Origin: Flavobacteriaceae bacterium
Lineage (GTDB): Bacteria; Bacteroidota; Bacteroidia; Flavobacteriales; Flavobacteriaceae
Assembly (NCBI GenBank): GCA_031277535.1
Contig: JAITMD010000002.1
Span: forward strand, 18,438 to 82,437
DNA: 64,000 bases
Direction of reading: 5' to 3'
Made by a program: the position numbers and the translations under genes. Of this stretch, positions 1-7,647 are shown piece by piece (the stretch's first letter is position 1; every line of letters starts with the position of its first letter). Under the pieces are notes generated by a model. It was not told the DNA's origin. It did no database searches and saw only the letters and a program-made list of their open reading frames with translations.

Positions 1-1
1 A

Positions 2-448
2 ACCTATGATACAGATATATCTTATTGTAGTGATGCCAGTGAAGGAGCTATTACATTTGACCCTTTAGATTATGCTCGTTTTTATATAGGAACAATAGAT
101 AATCCAGACTATGGAGATAGTGATAAGTATATCGATAAAAATAGTTTTAGATTTGAAGATGAATATGGATACCCGTTGAGTAATCCGCATGAATATACAG
201 AGCCAGGTGTAGGAACTTGGAAATATAATGCAAGTACAAGAGAAGTTACTTTTACTCCTGCCAGTAAGGATATAGACGAAGGAGAATATATAATATATTA
301 TTCAGCTAAGAGTGTTGGGGGGGTCAATAGCCCGTTTGGATCTGAAAATTACAGAAGTAGACCTACTCCAATAAAATTGACTGTTGAACATTGTGAGAAG
401 AAAGTAACAATTAATCCGAATCTACCTATCAAGGTAAGAAAGAGATAA
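2..448 (+). CDS. C-terminal part of a secreted or surface protein (5' end outside window)
   Basis: The reading frame is open from the first bases of the window to a TAA at 446-448, so this is the last 148 residues of a longer protein. The apparent TTG start at 176 is an artefact. The visible part is rich in Asp, Tyr, Gly and Thr and has a beta-sandwich-like pattern: GTWKYN, then EVTFTPASKDIDEGEYIIYY. This resembles the repeat units of bacterial fibrillar adhesins (GxW...G.vtFtP style), but that is a pattern match by eye. It ends in a short basic tail, KVRKR. I see no T9SS C-terminal domain. Function cannot be assigned; a surface location is inferred from composition. Confidence 0.6.
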   Translation, partial: TYDTDISYCSDASEGAITFDPLDYARFYIGTIDNPDYGDSDKYIDKNSFRFEDEYGYPLSNPHEYTEPGVGTWKYNASTREVTFTPASKDIDEGEYIIYYSAKSVGGVNSPFGSENYRSRPTPIKLTVEHCEKKVTINPNLPIKVRKR

Positions 449-519
449 AAGGTAAGAAAGAGAAAGTAAACAAAGAAGATCGATGATAATTTGAATACTT
501 TTTTGAGTTCGAAAAATAG

Positions 520-549
520 AAAGCGGGAAGCCCATTGGCTTCCCGCTTT
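520..549. terminator. Intrinsic terminator, probably bidirectional
   Basis: A perfect 13-bp stem (520-532 with 537-549), loop CATT, with A-runs on the left and T-runs on the right. It lies between the rightward partial gene and the leftward gene ending at 610, so it can serve both. Confidence 0.85.
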
Positions 550-609
550 TGTTTAACTCCTTGTTTGAAGTGTGGTTATTTGTATGGATTTTTGTTAGGT
601 TATATCGTT

Positions 610-1260
610 TTACAAAACAAGGCTTCCCAAATAAGTAGTAGTCGAAAATTGTTGTTGTTTTAGGGGGTAATCATAGGTGTTTTTGAGGTAGTATCCATAC
701 GCCCAGCAGTGTACTTCTTTGCCTTTCCATGCTTTGTCTAAACAAAATACGGCAAACCCTTCTCCTTGTCGTTCCACTTGTAGCTGATCGATATAAACAT
801 TAAGTGTCGGACAATAGGCAATAAGCGCTACAGCTGGAAGAGGTGTGATGTTTTTCGGATACGATAAGGAATCCCATTCCACAGTAATCATTCCTTCAAA
901 ATGCTTTTGAATGGAAAAAGAAGAATAGCAGGGAAGTGCTCCATAAAGCAGCACTAAATGGTTATAGTTCAGAAACGGTTGATCGTTGTGCACCTCTACA
1001 TGGTTTTTGAGGAGGTATGAAGTAAATTGTTGAATCTTATTTGCATGATATGTGGACTGAAATGCTTCGAAGAGTGACCTAAAAGCATGGCTAACCTTTG
1101 AGGCAATAGCAAATTTTTGTTGTTGTAGCAGCTGTGCTTTCGTGGGAGGCGTACTTCTTTTTTGAGGTAAGTTACTTACAATTTGTTTTTTGTTTCGAAC
1201 CGAAAATACTTTGTTTCCACATTTCCCATGTATTAAACCATGTTTATCTATATATGCCAT
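610..1260 (-). CDS. DUF6266 family protein
   Basis: 216 residues starting with ATG. The N-terminus (MAYIDKHGLIHGKCGNKVF..) and a basic QKRSTPPTKAQ stretch followed by a QQQKFAIASKVSHAF helix match the layout of DUF6266 proteins: a short glycine-containing start, a basic linker, then helices. The C-terminal half (about 115-216) has the family's beta-rich pattern ending in an aromatic/Ser-Thr strand. Function is unknown for the family. It is the last gene of a leftward set with the winged-helix and DnaC-like genes. A second DUF6266 lies at 5793 and related proteins at 1294 and 34396. No signal peptide is seen, so it is probably cytoplasmic or exported by some other route. Confidence 0.75.
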   Translation of the reverse strand: MAYIDKHGLIHGKCGNKVFSVRNKKQIVSNLPQKRSTPPTKAQLLQQQKFAIASKVSHAFRSLFEAFQSTYHANKIQQFTSYLLKNHVEVHNDQPFLNYNHLVLLYGALPCYSSFSIQKHFEGMITVEWDSLSYPKNITPLPAVALIAYCPTLNVYIDQLQVERQGEGFAVFCLDKAWKGKEVHCWAYGYYLKNTYDYPLKQQQFSTTTYLGSLVL

Positions 1261-1293
1261 ATTTTATATTTTTTAAAGAATGAATGAAAAGGT

Positions 1294-1842
1294 TTAGTGC
1301 AAATCATCAGTTGTTTTTAAAGGAGTATGCCCTAAAAAATACTGTGTACTATTGGCTATCTTGACTGCTGGACAAGCCAAAACATATCTCGACCAAATGG
1401 CCCAGAGATAAATAAGATCGCCCTCCCATTGGTCATTAAGACCAATGAAGGTAAAGTCAACAGTTGTTTCGTCTGACACGTAATTAAATGCCTTGTGCTC
1501 TATCTCATTTTTAGACGCATTGTATAAAACAAAAGAAAGTTCGTCTCTAAAGCCTTTTTGATGCAACAAGTTGATAGGAGTCTCCCAATGCAATTGAATG
1601 TTGTGGTATTCGTCTAAAGAGGGCTCTCCTATAGGTAGAAAAATAAGGTCGGCACTTGCCTTGGCAAATAGAAGGTTGTCTAAACAAGAAATAGGCTCAT
1701 GGACTGTTTCTTTCTCCAATTTTTTTTGCATAAGGCAATTGATTAGATGCGTATGGAGCTCTTGGTTGTATTCCAAGATAAGTGGTAAAAATTTAGCCAG
1801 AATAGCACTAAATTCAAAGGTTGGTTGTGTTGTTTCGTTCAT
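1294..1842 (-). CDS. Protein resembling the C-terminal half of DUF6266
   Basis: I choose the ATG at 1842 (182 residues, MNETTQPTFEF..). The longer frame to 1887 needs a TTG start and adds only a basic run. The C-terminal part contains an LHWETP strand, an LSFVLYNASKNE strand, a WEGDLIYLWAIWSRY segment and a final ANSTQYFLG strand. These match the order of the C-terminal half of DUF6266 proteins, while the glycine/basic N-terminal half is missing and replaced by an unrelated helical region. It sits between a complete DUF6266 gene and a DnaC-like ATPase, all leftward. The relation to DUF6266 is my inference from pattern. Function is unknown. Confidence 0.6.
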   Translation of the reverse strand: MNETTQPTFEFSAILAKFLPLILEYNQELHTHLINCLMQKKLEKETVHEPISCLDNLLFAKASADLIFLPIGEPSLDEYHNIQLHWETPINLLHQKGFRDELSFVLYNASKNEIEHKAFNYVSDETTVDFTFIGLNDQWEGDLIYLWAIWSRYVLACPAVKIANSTQYFLGHTPLKTTDDLH

Positions 1843-1911
1843 GCGTTTTTTACGTTTTGGTTTTGATTGCTTGTGCAACAAAAGCAACCAAAAGAATTAG
1901 CGTTGAAAGTA

Positions 1912-2541
1912 TTAGGCTTCACAGATGATCACATTAAATAGTTCAGTGAGCATTTTTCTAAAGGTTATACCATATTTTTTTTCAATTTCAATAGGCGTTA
2001 AGGTTGTAGTGATATGTAGTTTGGGAAACGACAAATCATACCTTTGCTCATAAAAGTGCTCAACAATGTTGTAAACCACATCGGAGGCATACCCATAGTG
2101 TTTGGCAATCATCTCTTTGCCCAGATTATCCAAAACTAAAGGCCTGGCATTAGGGGCAAAAAGAGGGGTAGTCATTTCAAATCCTTTGAGCGAAAACTCC
2201 TGCGACAAGATGCGACACGTTTTGATGTCATACTGTTTTTTGCGCGGAAAGAAAGATTTGATAAGGCGAAACATAGCCGTCTTACCTGTATTGGGCTCTC
2301 CCATCAGTAGAATGCCTTTTCGCGGGTCCAATTGATATTTGGCCATTTCTTTAGCATCTTCAATGGCATACACCAATAATTTGTAAAGCGTAGTTTTGTG
2401 CTGAGGAGAAATGATAAAGGTAGATCCGTAGATTAGTTTACCTTGTTGCAATAAGTATTGCCAACACGTTTTGATGTTGTACAATTTTTGAGTTCCCACC
2501 ACATCAAAAGTATCTGTGATTTGTAGTTTACAAAGGCTCAT
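1912..2541 (-). CDS. DnaC-like AAA+ ATPase
   Basis: 209 residues. Walker A is GEPNTGKT at 81-88, Walker B is LVLDNLGKE at about 135-143, a sensor-1-like HITTTLTPIEIEKKYG lies at 177-191, and a basic RKMLTELFNVI motif near the end is in the place of the arginine finger. This order is typical of helicase-loader (DnaC/IstB-type) ATPases, and the length fits. Its start overlaps the end of the winged-helix gene by 14 bp, so the two are translationally linked. Such pairs occur in phages, plasmids and integrative elements, where one protein binds the origin and the other loads the helicase. The precise target is unknown. Confidence 0.8.
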   Translation of the reverse strand: MSLCKLQITDTFDVVGTQKLYNIKTCWQYLLQQGKLIYGSTFIISPQHKTTLYKLLVYAIEDAKEMAKYQLDPRKGILLMGEPNTGKTAMFRLIKSFFPRKKQYDIKTCRILSQEFSLKGFEMTTPLFAPNARPLVLDNLGKEMIAKHYGYASDVVYNIVEHFYEQRYDLSFPKLHITTTLTPIEIEKKYGITFRKMLTELFNVIICEA

Positions 2542-3061
2542 AATAATTCTTTTTTAAAACAGTTAAATCTTTTTTGTTTTCGGTTTGTTGTTTATATGTT
2601 TTAATAGAGTGTCCCACTTGTGGTTCTGTAGTGGTCTTATTTGTGGTTTCAGAAGTAGTCTCGCTACTTGTTTGGGTTGTAGTAGGGCTACTTGTTGCTC
2701 TTGTAGTTTCTAAATACAAGGGCATAGCCGACTTGTTTTTCTCTCTTTTATGCTCTTGTTGTAGAGAAGCATCACTCCAATTGGCTAAAGAAACAGTGCT
2801 TGCACCATACTTAGAATTACTTGGCCGATAGTTTATCCAACCCCACCGATGCATATCACTCAGGCAGTTGCTATAGGTGGATGTACTGCCTATTTTACAG
2901 AGGCTCATTAGCTCTGACCGATTAATGATAAAATAGGGCGCAAATCGGCTCTGATTCCATAATTGAAATAGCACAATATAGATGGCTATGTGTGGAGGCT
3001 TTACCTCCTCATTGATTCGCAATAAGTCAAACCAATGGGTAAGATGTTTAATGTAATTCAT
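2528..3061 (-). CDS. Winged-helix replication-type protein
   Basis: 177 residues. The N-terminal part (about 10-90) is a helix-rich domain with HIAIYIVLFQLWNQSRF, then SELMSLCKIGSTSTYSNCLSDMHRWGWI, an HTH/wing arrangement seen in replication-initiator or DnaD-like proteins of Bacteroidota elements. The second part (about 105-160) is low-complexity Thr/Ser-rich, a probable flexible linker, and the end (KKDLTVLKKNYYEPL) may contact the partner ATPase encoded immediately downstream. It is the first gene of the leftward set; the 204-bp region to the divergent RteC gene should hold both promoters. Role in replication of a mobile element is inferred. Confidence 0.65.
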   Translation of the reverse strand: MNYIKHLTHWFDLLRINEEVKPPHIAIYIVLFQLWNQSRFAPYFIINRSELMSLCKIGSTSTYSNCLSDMHRWGWINYRPSNSKYGASTVSLANWSDASLQQEHKREKNKSAMPLYLETTRATSSPTTTQTSSETTSETTNKTTTEPQVGHSIKTYKQQTENKKDLTVLKKNYYEPL

Positions 3062-3265
3062 CGTGTAATAGTTTTTTTAAATCACCTTTCAAAGGTAGAG
3101 GGAGGGAGGTGATGAAAATATTGATGTGTCTTTATATCAGTGTGTTAAAGTTTGTTTGGAAGCTGTTAAGCATAGATTAAACTTAAGTTATCAATCCATT
3201 TTAAACCTTGTTATTTATTTGTAAATGTTAATATTTGATGCGTAATTAATTTAATTTAGAATAAT

Positions 3266-4036
3266 ATGTTTGTAAAGTTTAAGAGTCTGTTTAAAAACTT
3301 TGATAAAGTGATTAATAGTGCAAAAGCATTAGAAAATTTGGATGAAAAAACACACAGTAAGTTGATATGTCGCTTCGAAGATTTGTTTGCCGAATTAGAT
3401 CAAGTACTTCATCAGTATTTGTTTAAAACAAGTAAGGAAGAGGTTAAGTTTTTTAAAGTAATTCTCCCCAATTTACTGTATTCCTATTGGTTGCTTCATA
3501 TTCAATTTGAAATGAGGCATGTGAAACCGATTTATACCGAAGAAGTAGTTCCTTTCTACAAGGATATGGTCAAGAGACTTCTCAATTTTAAGCACACACA
3601 TGTTTTTTTGTATCGCTATTACAAATCAGAGAAAAAGAACAGAGATATCGAGTATTTTGACAATATAGACACAGCGAATTTTACTTGTTTGGCTACTGAT
3701 CACAATTCCTATTATGTGGCTTATTTTAGAGTGATTGACGAGGTTGTAATTTCTATTCAAGAGACTTTAATGTTTTATGCTAATGAACCGCTAAACATAC
3801 CCAAACTCGAATGGACAAATACTGCTACCTCTTTAGCGGTGTTAATTTATGGACTAAAGAAGTGTGGCTATGTCAATTATGGCAAGGTGACAATAAAAGA
3901 ACTGTGCATTGGTTTTGAACAGGTGTTTAACACTTCTCTACAAAAACAAGTACACAGTTTAATGCATGAACACGCTAATAAAAAGAATACGGAAACAAGT
4001 ATTTTTATAGAAATGAACAATAAATTAATGAAATAG
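3266..4036 (+). CDS. RteC-family protein
   Basis: 256 residues. The C-terminal region (about 180-256) carries LEWTNTATSLAVLIYGLKKCGYVNYGKVTIKEL and FEQVFNTSLQKQ, the recognisable RteC signature. RteC controls excision and transfer genes in Bacteroides conjugative transposons such as CTnDOT, binding upstream of the excision operon; family members are widespread in flavobacteria, where their targets are mostly unknown. The N-terminal two thirds are helical. It is divergent from the winged-helix/ATPase genes and convergent with the lysis-like cassette. No integrase or conjugation genes are seen nearby, so this may be a remnant or a domesticated regulator. Confidence 0.8.
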   Translation: MFVKFKSLFKNFDKVINSAKALENLDEKTHSKLICRFEDLFAELDQVLHQYLFKTSKEEVKFFKVILPNLLYSYWLLHIQFEMRHVKPIYTEEVVPFYKDMVKRLLNFKHTHVFLYRYYKSEKKNRDIEYFDNIDTANFTCLATDHNSYYVAYFRVIDEVVISIQETLMFYANEPLNIPKLEWTNTATSLAVLIYGLKKCGYVNYGKVTIKELCIGFEQVFNTSLQKQVHSLMHEHANKKNTETSIFIEMNNKLMK

Positions 4037-4067
4037 AGTTCCTTAAAAAATACTGTTGACACGGTAT

Positions 4068-4253
4068 CTATTCTTTGGATTGCTTTACGCGTTGCCGAAT
4101 ACTTTGAATGCTATACGACACCAAAGCACTTACCAAGGCTCCTATACTGGCCAAAATACAGGTACGAATAATATCGTGCCACTGCAAATGAGGGATAAGA
4201 GCAAAAGTGGTTCCTGTAAGGATACCACTTTTTAGTGTGCTAATGTTCTTCAT
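4068..4253 (-). CDS. Small membrane protein, holin-like candidate
   Basis: 61 residues with one or two hydrophobic segments (about 8-22 and 28-47) and a basic C-terminus (IRQRVKQSKE). It overlaps the preceding membrane-protein gene by 14 bp and is the third gene after the DUF5675 gene. Two small membrane proteins next to a DUF5675 protein have the look of a phage-type lysis or release cassette. This is inferred from size, topology and context only. Confidence 0.55.
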   Translation of the reverse strand: MKNISTLKSGILTGTTFALIPHLQWHDIIRTCILASIGALVSALVSYSIQSIRQRVKQSKE

Positions 4254-4485
4254 CGGGTAGTTCTTTGGAAGATGAAGGGGATGTTTCTACTGTAATTTGA
4301 CTTATAGCAGAGGCAATTCCGCCTGCTACAGCCAAATAAGTAGCAAGGGTGGTAAGGGCAGCAGGCAAGGCGATAGGGGCTGCCAAAATACCTCCACTTA
4401 CAGCTAATAAACTTAAACCTACTGTGCGTAAGGTTTTAAAAAATTTGGGAGTTGGTGCTTTAGCACGTTCGATAATTGGATTCAT
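4240..4485 (-). CDS. Small membrane protein, holin-like candidate
   Basis: 81 residues with two hydrophobic stretches (about 20-45 and 48-66; VGLSLLAVSGGILAAPIALP and LATYLAVAGGIASAISQI) and an acidic tail. Its ATG overlaps the stop of the DUF5675 gene in an ATGA arrangement, so translation is coupled. Small two-helix proteins of this kind stand beside DUF5675 genes in phage-like regions of Bacteroidota. A holin-type role is inferred. Confidence 0.6.
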   Translation of the reverse strand: MNPIIERAKAPTPKFFKTLRTVGLSLLAVSGGILAAPIALPAALTTLATYLAVAGGIASAISQITVETSPSSSKELPDEEH

Positions 4486-4925
4486 AATTTTCCTTTTTTA
4501 ATGTGTTGTATAATAGTTTCACTTGTTGCTTCTTGTATAGTTAGGGTTACTGTACCCAAAGGCAATTGCTGTTTGAGGGTGTGAAGTAGTTTGCTCATGG
4601 CAATTTTGGAATTATTGCCCCAACCCATTCCTATGATTTCACTTACAGGCGCAAGGCAACCGCGCAAATCGCGCTGGGCATTATTGCCAGGGTGAAACAA
4701 AATGAGTGAGCGATTGGGCACTTCCAGCACTTCTATGTGCTCTTTAAATCGCGAACTATAGCGATTGCGCAGAGGGTAAGTTCCTTCCGGAATACAAGAA
4801 ATAGAGTGCTGATTGGCAATCCAAGGGAGCTCAATGACTAAGCTCAAATTTTTGCCATTTATTTGTAACAAGCCATGTGTAGCCTTGTCGAAATATATGC
4901 GGTGTAAACAAACTTTGGTTTCCAT
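4482..4925 (-). CDS. DUF5675 family protein
   Basis: 147 residues. Characteristic parts are the start with CLHRIYFDKATHGLLQING, the central IPEGTYPLRNRYSSRF, LILFHPGNNAQRDLRGCLAP at about 75-94, and a last GTVTLTIQEA strand. These match DUF5675, a family often found in phages and phage-derived loci. The H-x-GN ... GC pattern recalls the His/Cys pair of L,D-transpeptidase-like folds, so a peptidoglycan-related activity is possible but unproven. It lacks a signal peptide, consistent with release through holin-like partners. First gene of a three-gene coupled set. Confidence 0.75.
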   Translation of the reverse strand: METKVCLHRIYFDKATHGLLQINGKNLSLVIELPWIANQHSISCIPEGTYPLRNRYSSRFKEHIEVLEVPNRSLILFHPGNNAQRDLRGCLAPVSEIIGMGWGNNSKIAMSKLLHTLKQQLPLGTVTLTIQEATSETIIQHIKKGKL

Positions 4926-5054
4926 AATTTTTTAAGGTTAAATGAATAAATAAGCTCAACGTTGATTGATTGGTGACACAGGGCAAAGATCACTGCTCTA
5001 AAAATTTGTTTGAACCAAAGGGGAAATAATGTCCTTTTTTATCCCTTTTTTTCT

Positions 5055-5081
5055 CTTGTTGTTCTTTTAATGAACAACAAG
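5055..5081. promoter_or_regulatory. 10-bp inverted repeat in the divergent gap
   Basis: A perfect 10-bp inverted repeat (CTTGTTGTTC at 5055-5064 and its complement at 5072-5081, 7-nt loop) lies in the gap between the leftward DUF5675 cassette and the rightward small regulator-like gene. No T-run follows, so an operator is more likely than a terminator. Inference only. Confidence 0.4.
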
Positions 5082-5157
5082 GAGATAAGAAGGATACCTG
5101 TAAAAAGAGAATATTTTATGTGCTAAATTGCTTGTGCATAACCAAATAAGTATAGAG

Positions 5158-5364
5158 ATGATAAACAAAGGAGTACATGGAAGAATGTGCGTGTTTGCAC
5201 AAGATGTCGTATTAATTACTGGACGTAGTTACAAAACTTCCCTTCGAATTTTAAGAGAAATTAGAGCAGTGTACAACAAGCCAAAAAATGCCTTGGTTAG
5301 TTGTGTGGAATTTTGTGCTTATATGAATCTGGATGAGGCAGAAGTAATGGAGCGATTGAGGTAA
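5158..5364 (+). CDS. Small HTH-like protein
   Basis: 68 residues from the ATG at 5158; a longer frame from 5128 needs TTG and is less likely. The sequence has ITGRSYKTSLRILREIRAVY, a helix-turn-helix-like segment, followed by LVSCVEFCAYMNLDEAEVMERL. This pattern is common in small Bacteroidota proteins from mobile elements, with a recognition-helix-like part and a C-terminal helix of the 'EFCxYxxxxxxEV' type. A DNA-binding or excisionase-like job is plausible. It fits the RteC/DnaC context. Confidence 0.55.
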   Translation: MINKGVHGRMCVFAQDVVLITGRSYKTSLRILREIRAVYNKPKNALVSCVEFCAYMNLDEAEVMERLR

Positions 5365-5465
5365 TGAAACCCTTTTTTTTCGGAAATATTGGGAGCAGTG
5401 AAGTAGCATCCTTCGGAAAAAGGGCTCTTTTTCCGAAGGATTACTGTTCTTTTCAGAAGGGTTTC
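5365..5465. repeat. Nested palindromic element, copy 1
   Basis: The core is a 32-bp near-perfect palindrome at 5409-5440 (TCCTTCGGAAAAAG... with one central mismatch pair). It is enclosed by an outer 8-bp inverted repeat (GAAACCCT 5365-5372 and AGGGTTTC 5458-5465). A sister core with the same TTCGGAAAAAGrGCTCTTTT element lies at 62657-62698. The core can also act as a terminator for the small upstream gene, since the stem contains T-runs. Recurrence in two distant intergenic regions suggests a dispersed repeat family. Confidence 0.65.
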
Positions 5466-5526
5466 CGAATAAAACTGTTTTTTAGTTGTGTTAGTTTGTT
5501 GTTATTCAGTGTGTTATTTGTTTTGT

Positions 5527-5792
5527 GAAGGACAAAAAAGGTAAAAAAGAGCCAAAAAGGGAAGAAAAGGGAAAAGGAAAGAAGAAAAAGGTAAAAACAG
5601 GCAAAAGGAGGAAGGGAGTGAGAAAAGCCATTTTTTGTAGGTGTAATTTTGCAATGAGTTCAGAATCAAAGTGTAGCTACCGATGAATAGAAGAACGAAA
5701 ACCAGTAAACTGGGGAGACGGAAAGAGCGATAACGCTCTTTAAAAGCACAAGGGGCTTTTGAGCAAATAAAAACACAAAAAAAACAGAAATC
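5527..5792 (+). other. Polypurine tract and hairpin-rich leader of a DUF6266 gene
   Basis: From about 5527 to 5636 the + strand is almost only G and A (over 100 nt). Next come three short hairpins: CCAGT/ACTGG (5702-5713), AAAGAGCG/CGCTCTTT (5722-5741, loop ATAA) and AAAAGC/GCTTTT (5742-5760). They lie within 95 nt of the DUF6266 start at 5793. An attenuator or structured leader is possible; a long Phe/Leu-rich reverse frame across the tract is a composition artefact. Confidence 0.45.
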
Positions 5793-6416
5793 ATGGCAGA
5801 AATTGTACAAGGAATTTTAGGTGGAGTTAAAGGAAAAGTAGGAACAGTAATCGGGGTGACTTGGAGAGGAAAAAGTATTATTCGAGCACTACCGCGCAAA
5901 ACAAAGAAAAAAGCGTCTGAAAAACAGTTGGATCAAAGACAAAAATTTAAAGTGGTTGCTCACTTTTTAAGTCCTTTGTTTGCACTGACAAGTAAGTACT
6001 TTGGACAATATCAAGGGGTGAAGTCAAGAACAAATTTGGCGATGTCGTACCACTTAGTAGAAACAATACAAAAAGTAGGAGGTGCTTTTGTGATTGATTA
6101 CGCGAAGGTAGTTATTACCAAAGGAATCTTAAATGGAATTATAGCACCAAAAGCGGAGCGAAAAGACAATACAATTGCCTTAACGTGGTCTGATGGAGTA
6201 ACTAATCCATTGAGTAAACCAGACGATGCTGTTACGGTGATTGTTTACAATCCGAATGAACAATTGTTCTACATAACCAATATGCAGAGTAAGCGCAGTG
6301 ACAAAAAACAGAGTGTTGTTTTGGCGGAGTCATGGACCAACAAAAACAATGAAGTTTGGGTAGTGGTAACCAATGCAGAGCAATGCAGTACCAGTATGTA
6401 CATTGGTAAGTTTTAA
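5793..6416 (+). CDS. DUF6266 family protein
   Basis: 207 residues with the clearest DUF6266 features in the window: MAEIVQGILGGVKGKVGTVIG followed by TWRGKSIIRALPRK, a basic KTKKKAS linker, a QRQKFKVVAHFLSPL helix, and a beta-rich C-terminal half with ALTWSDGV, VTVIVYNPNEQLFY, and a final TSMYIGKF strand. Role unknown. No signal peptide. It is monocistronic, with an unusual leader and a strong terminator downstream, in contrast with the leftward DUF6266 gene at 610. Confidence 0.85.
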   Translation: MAEIVQGILGGVKGKVGTVIGVTWRGKSIIRALPRKTKKKASEKQLDQRQKFKVVAHFLSPLFALTSKYFGQYQGVKSRTNLAMSYHLVETIQKVGGAFVIDYAKVVITKGILNGIIAPKAERKDNTIALTWSDGVTNPLSKPDDAVTVIVYNPNEQLFYITNMQSKRSDKKQSVVLAESWTNKNNEVWVVVTNAEQCSTSMYIGKF

Positions 6417-6542
6417 AGGAGCAGAAACCATTCGTTGTAGCAAGGAGAAGTTTTTCAAGTAATGAGGGAAAACAAGAAAGAGAAAAGTAAATTCTCAATC
6501 AATCTACCTGCTATAACGCAACGGAAATTCTGTAGTAAAAAG

Positions 6543-6575
6543 GAGCTTTTTCATCTTGTTGAAAAAGCTCTTTTT
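6543..6575. terminator. Intrinsic terminator
   Basis: An 11-bp stem GAGCTTTTTCA (6543-6553) with its complement (6560-6570), followed by a T-run; an A-run on the left lets it also serve the convergent LuxR-type gene at 6628. Confidence 0.8.
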
Positions 6576-6627
6576 GCTATATGAAAAAGCAGATATAGTA
6601 TTTTAATGGATGATCGTAGGGAAAGCA

Positions 6628-7647
6628 CTAACTGTTTTTGAAGGCATAAATCTGCGCTCTGGAGTTGATGTCTAATTTCAGGTATATTTTACTGATGTGA
6701 TATTTGCAGGTATGTATAGAAATACACAGTTCATCTGCAATTTCTTTGTTGGTAGCCCCTTCCCATAGTAAATGAAGCACTTCAAATTCGCGACCTGTAA
6801 GGTTGTACTTTTCTTTGAGTACTTCCATGAAATCAGTAGCCGTAGAATCGTCCAGTTGGATAGTGTTATCTGAGAGCGATTTGTTGAGTTTCTTTTCTAA
6901 AGTCAACTGTTTGTGATAGTCTTTGACCATATACATATATTGGTACAAATATCTTTTGTAGAGCACATTGCGCTCTTGTACTTTTTTTATTTCTAATAGG
7001 CTAATGATGCATGAACTGATGAGTAAAGGAATACTTAAGAGACGCAAGGTAGGCCAGTCTAAAAATAAATGACTAAGGGTATGATTTAACGAAGGAGTTA
7101 AAGCCATCGTTGTAGTGGATAAACAGATCAACAAAAAAGAAATATAGGTGATGTAACTATACTTGTGGTTGAGAATAAAGAAAAGGTAAAGCGATAATAT
7201 AGCCAATATAATAGTGATGGGATGAATGACATTTCCCCCTTGTGTAGAACCAAATATAATGTTGATTATTAATTCTATAACAGATAAGGAGAAGAGGGCT
7301 ATAATACCGAAGCGATAAAACTGTTGTTTGTGTTTAAATCTTAGAAATGGATATGGGAGTAAGAGCAACAATACTAAAGATACCGCGATGCTCCATGTTA
7401 ATAAATATCCAATGGTGTTTTGATGTTTTGGAAAGAAGTATAAAATACAGTCTTTGGCAACAAAACTACACAATAGACTGAGTTGTAACAAGAGGTTAAA
7501 ACTTAGCTTTTTGTATTTAAAGATTTTGTATAAGGAGGCATATATAATTAAGGTCACAAGAGATACTCCATAATACAATCCCATAGTAAGGTATTTTGTA
7601 GATTCTGTGAAGAAAGGAATATGACCTGACGGTGTATGAATAGGCAT
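6628..7647 (-). CDS. Membrane-bound LuxR-type transcriptional regulator (paralogue 1)
   Basis: 339 residues. The N-terminal 220 residues hold about seven hydrophobic segments. A helical, probably coiled-coil, linker (about 220-265, KVQERNVLYKRYLYQYMYMVKDYHKQLTLEKKL) follows. The end (283-339) is a LuxR-type HTH: LTGREFEVLHLLWEGATNKEIADELCIS, then HTCKYHISKIYLKLDINSR. The regulator thus stays in the inner membrane and may sense an envelope signal. It points away from three tandem secreted-protein genes that start 0.5 kb upstream. A close paralogue at 46476 has the same position relative to a second cluster. No response-regulator receiver domain is present. Confidence 0.85.
   Translation of the reverse strand: MPIHTPSGHIPFFTESTKYLTMGLYYGVSLVTLIIYASLYKIFKYKKLSFNLLLQLSLLCSFVAKDCILYFFPKHQNTIGYLLTWSIAVSLVLLLLLPYPFLRFKHKQQFYRFGIIALFSLSVIELIINIIFGSTQGGNVIHPITIILAILSLYLFFILNHKYSYITYISFLLICLSTTTMALTPSLNHTLSHLFLDWPTLRLLSIPLLISSCIISLLEIKKVQERNVLYKRYLYQYMYMVKDYHKQLTLEKKLNKSLSDNTIQLDDSTATDFMEVLKEKYNLTGREFEVLHLLWEGATNKEIADELCISIHTCKYHISKIYLKLDINSRAQIYAFKNS

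Noticed and set aside
5514..5810. 98-residue leftward Phe/Leu-rich ORF
   Set aside because: It is the complement of a polypurine tract and reads as repetitive FFLLP only because of composition.
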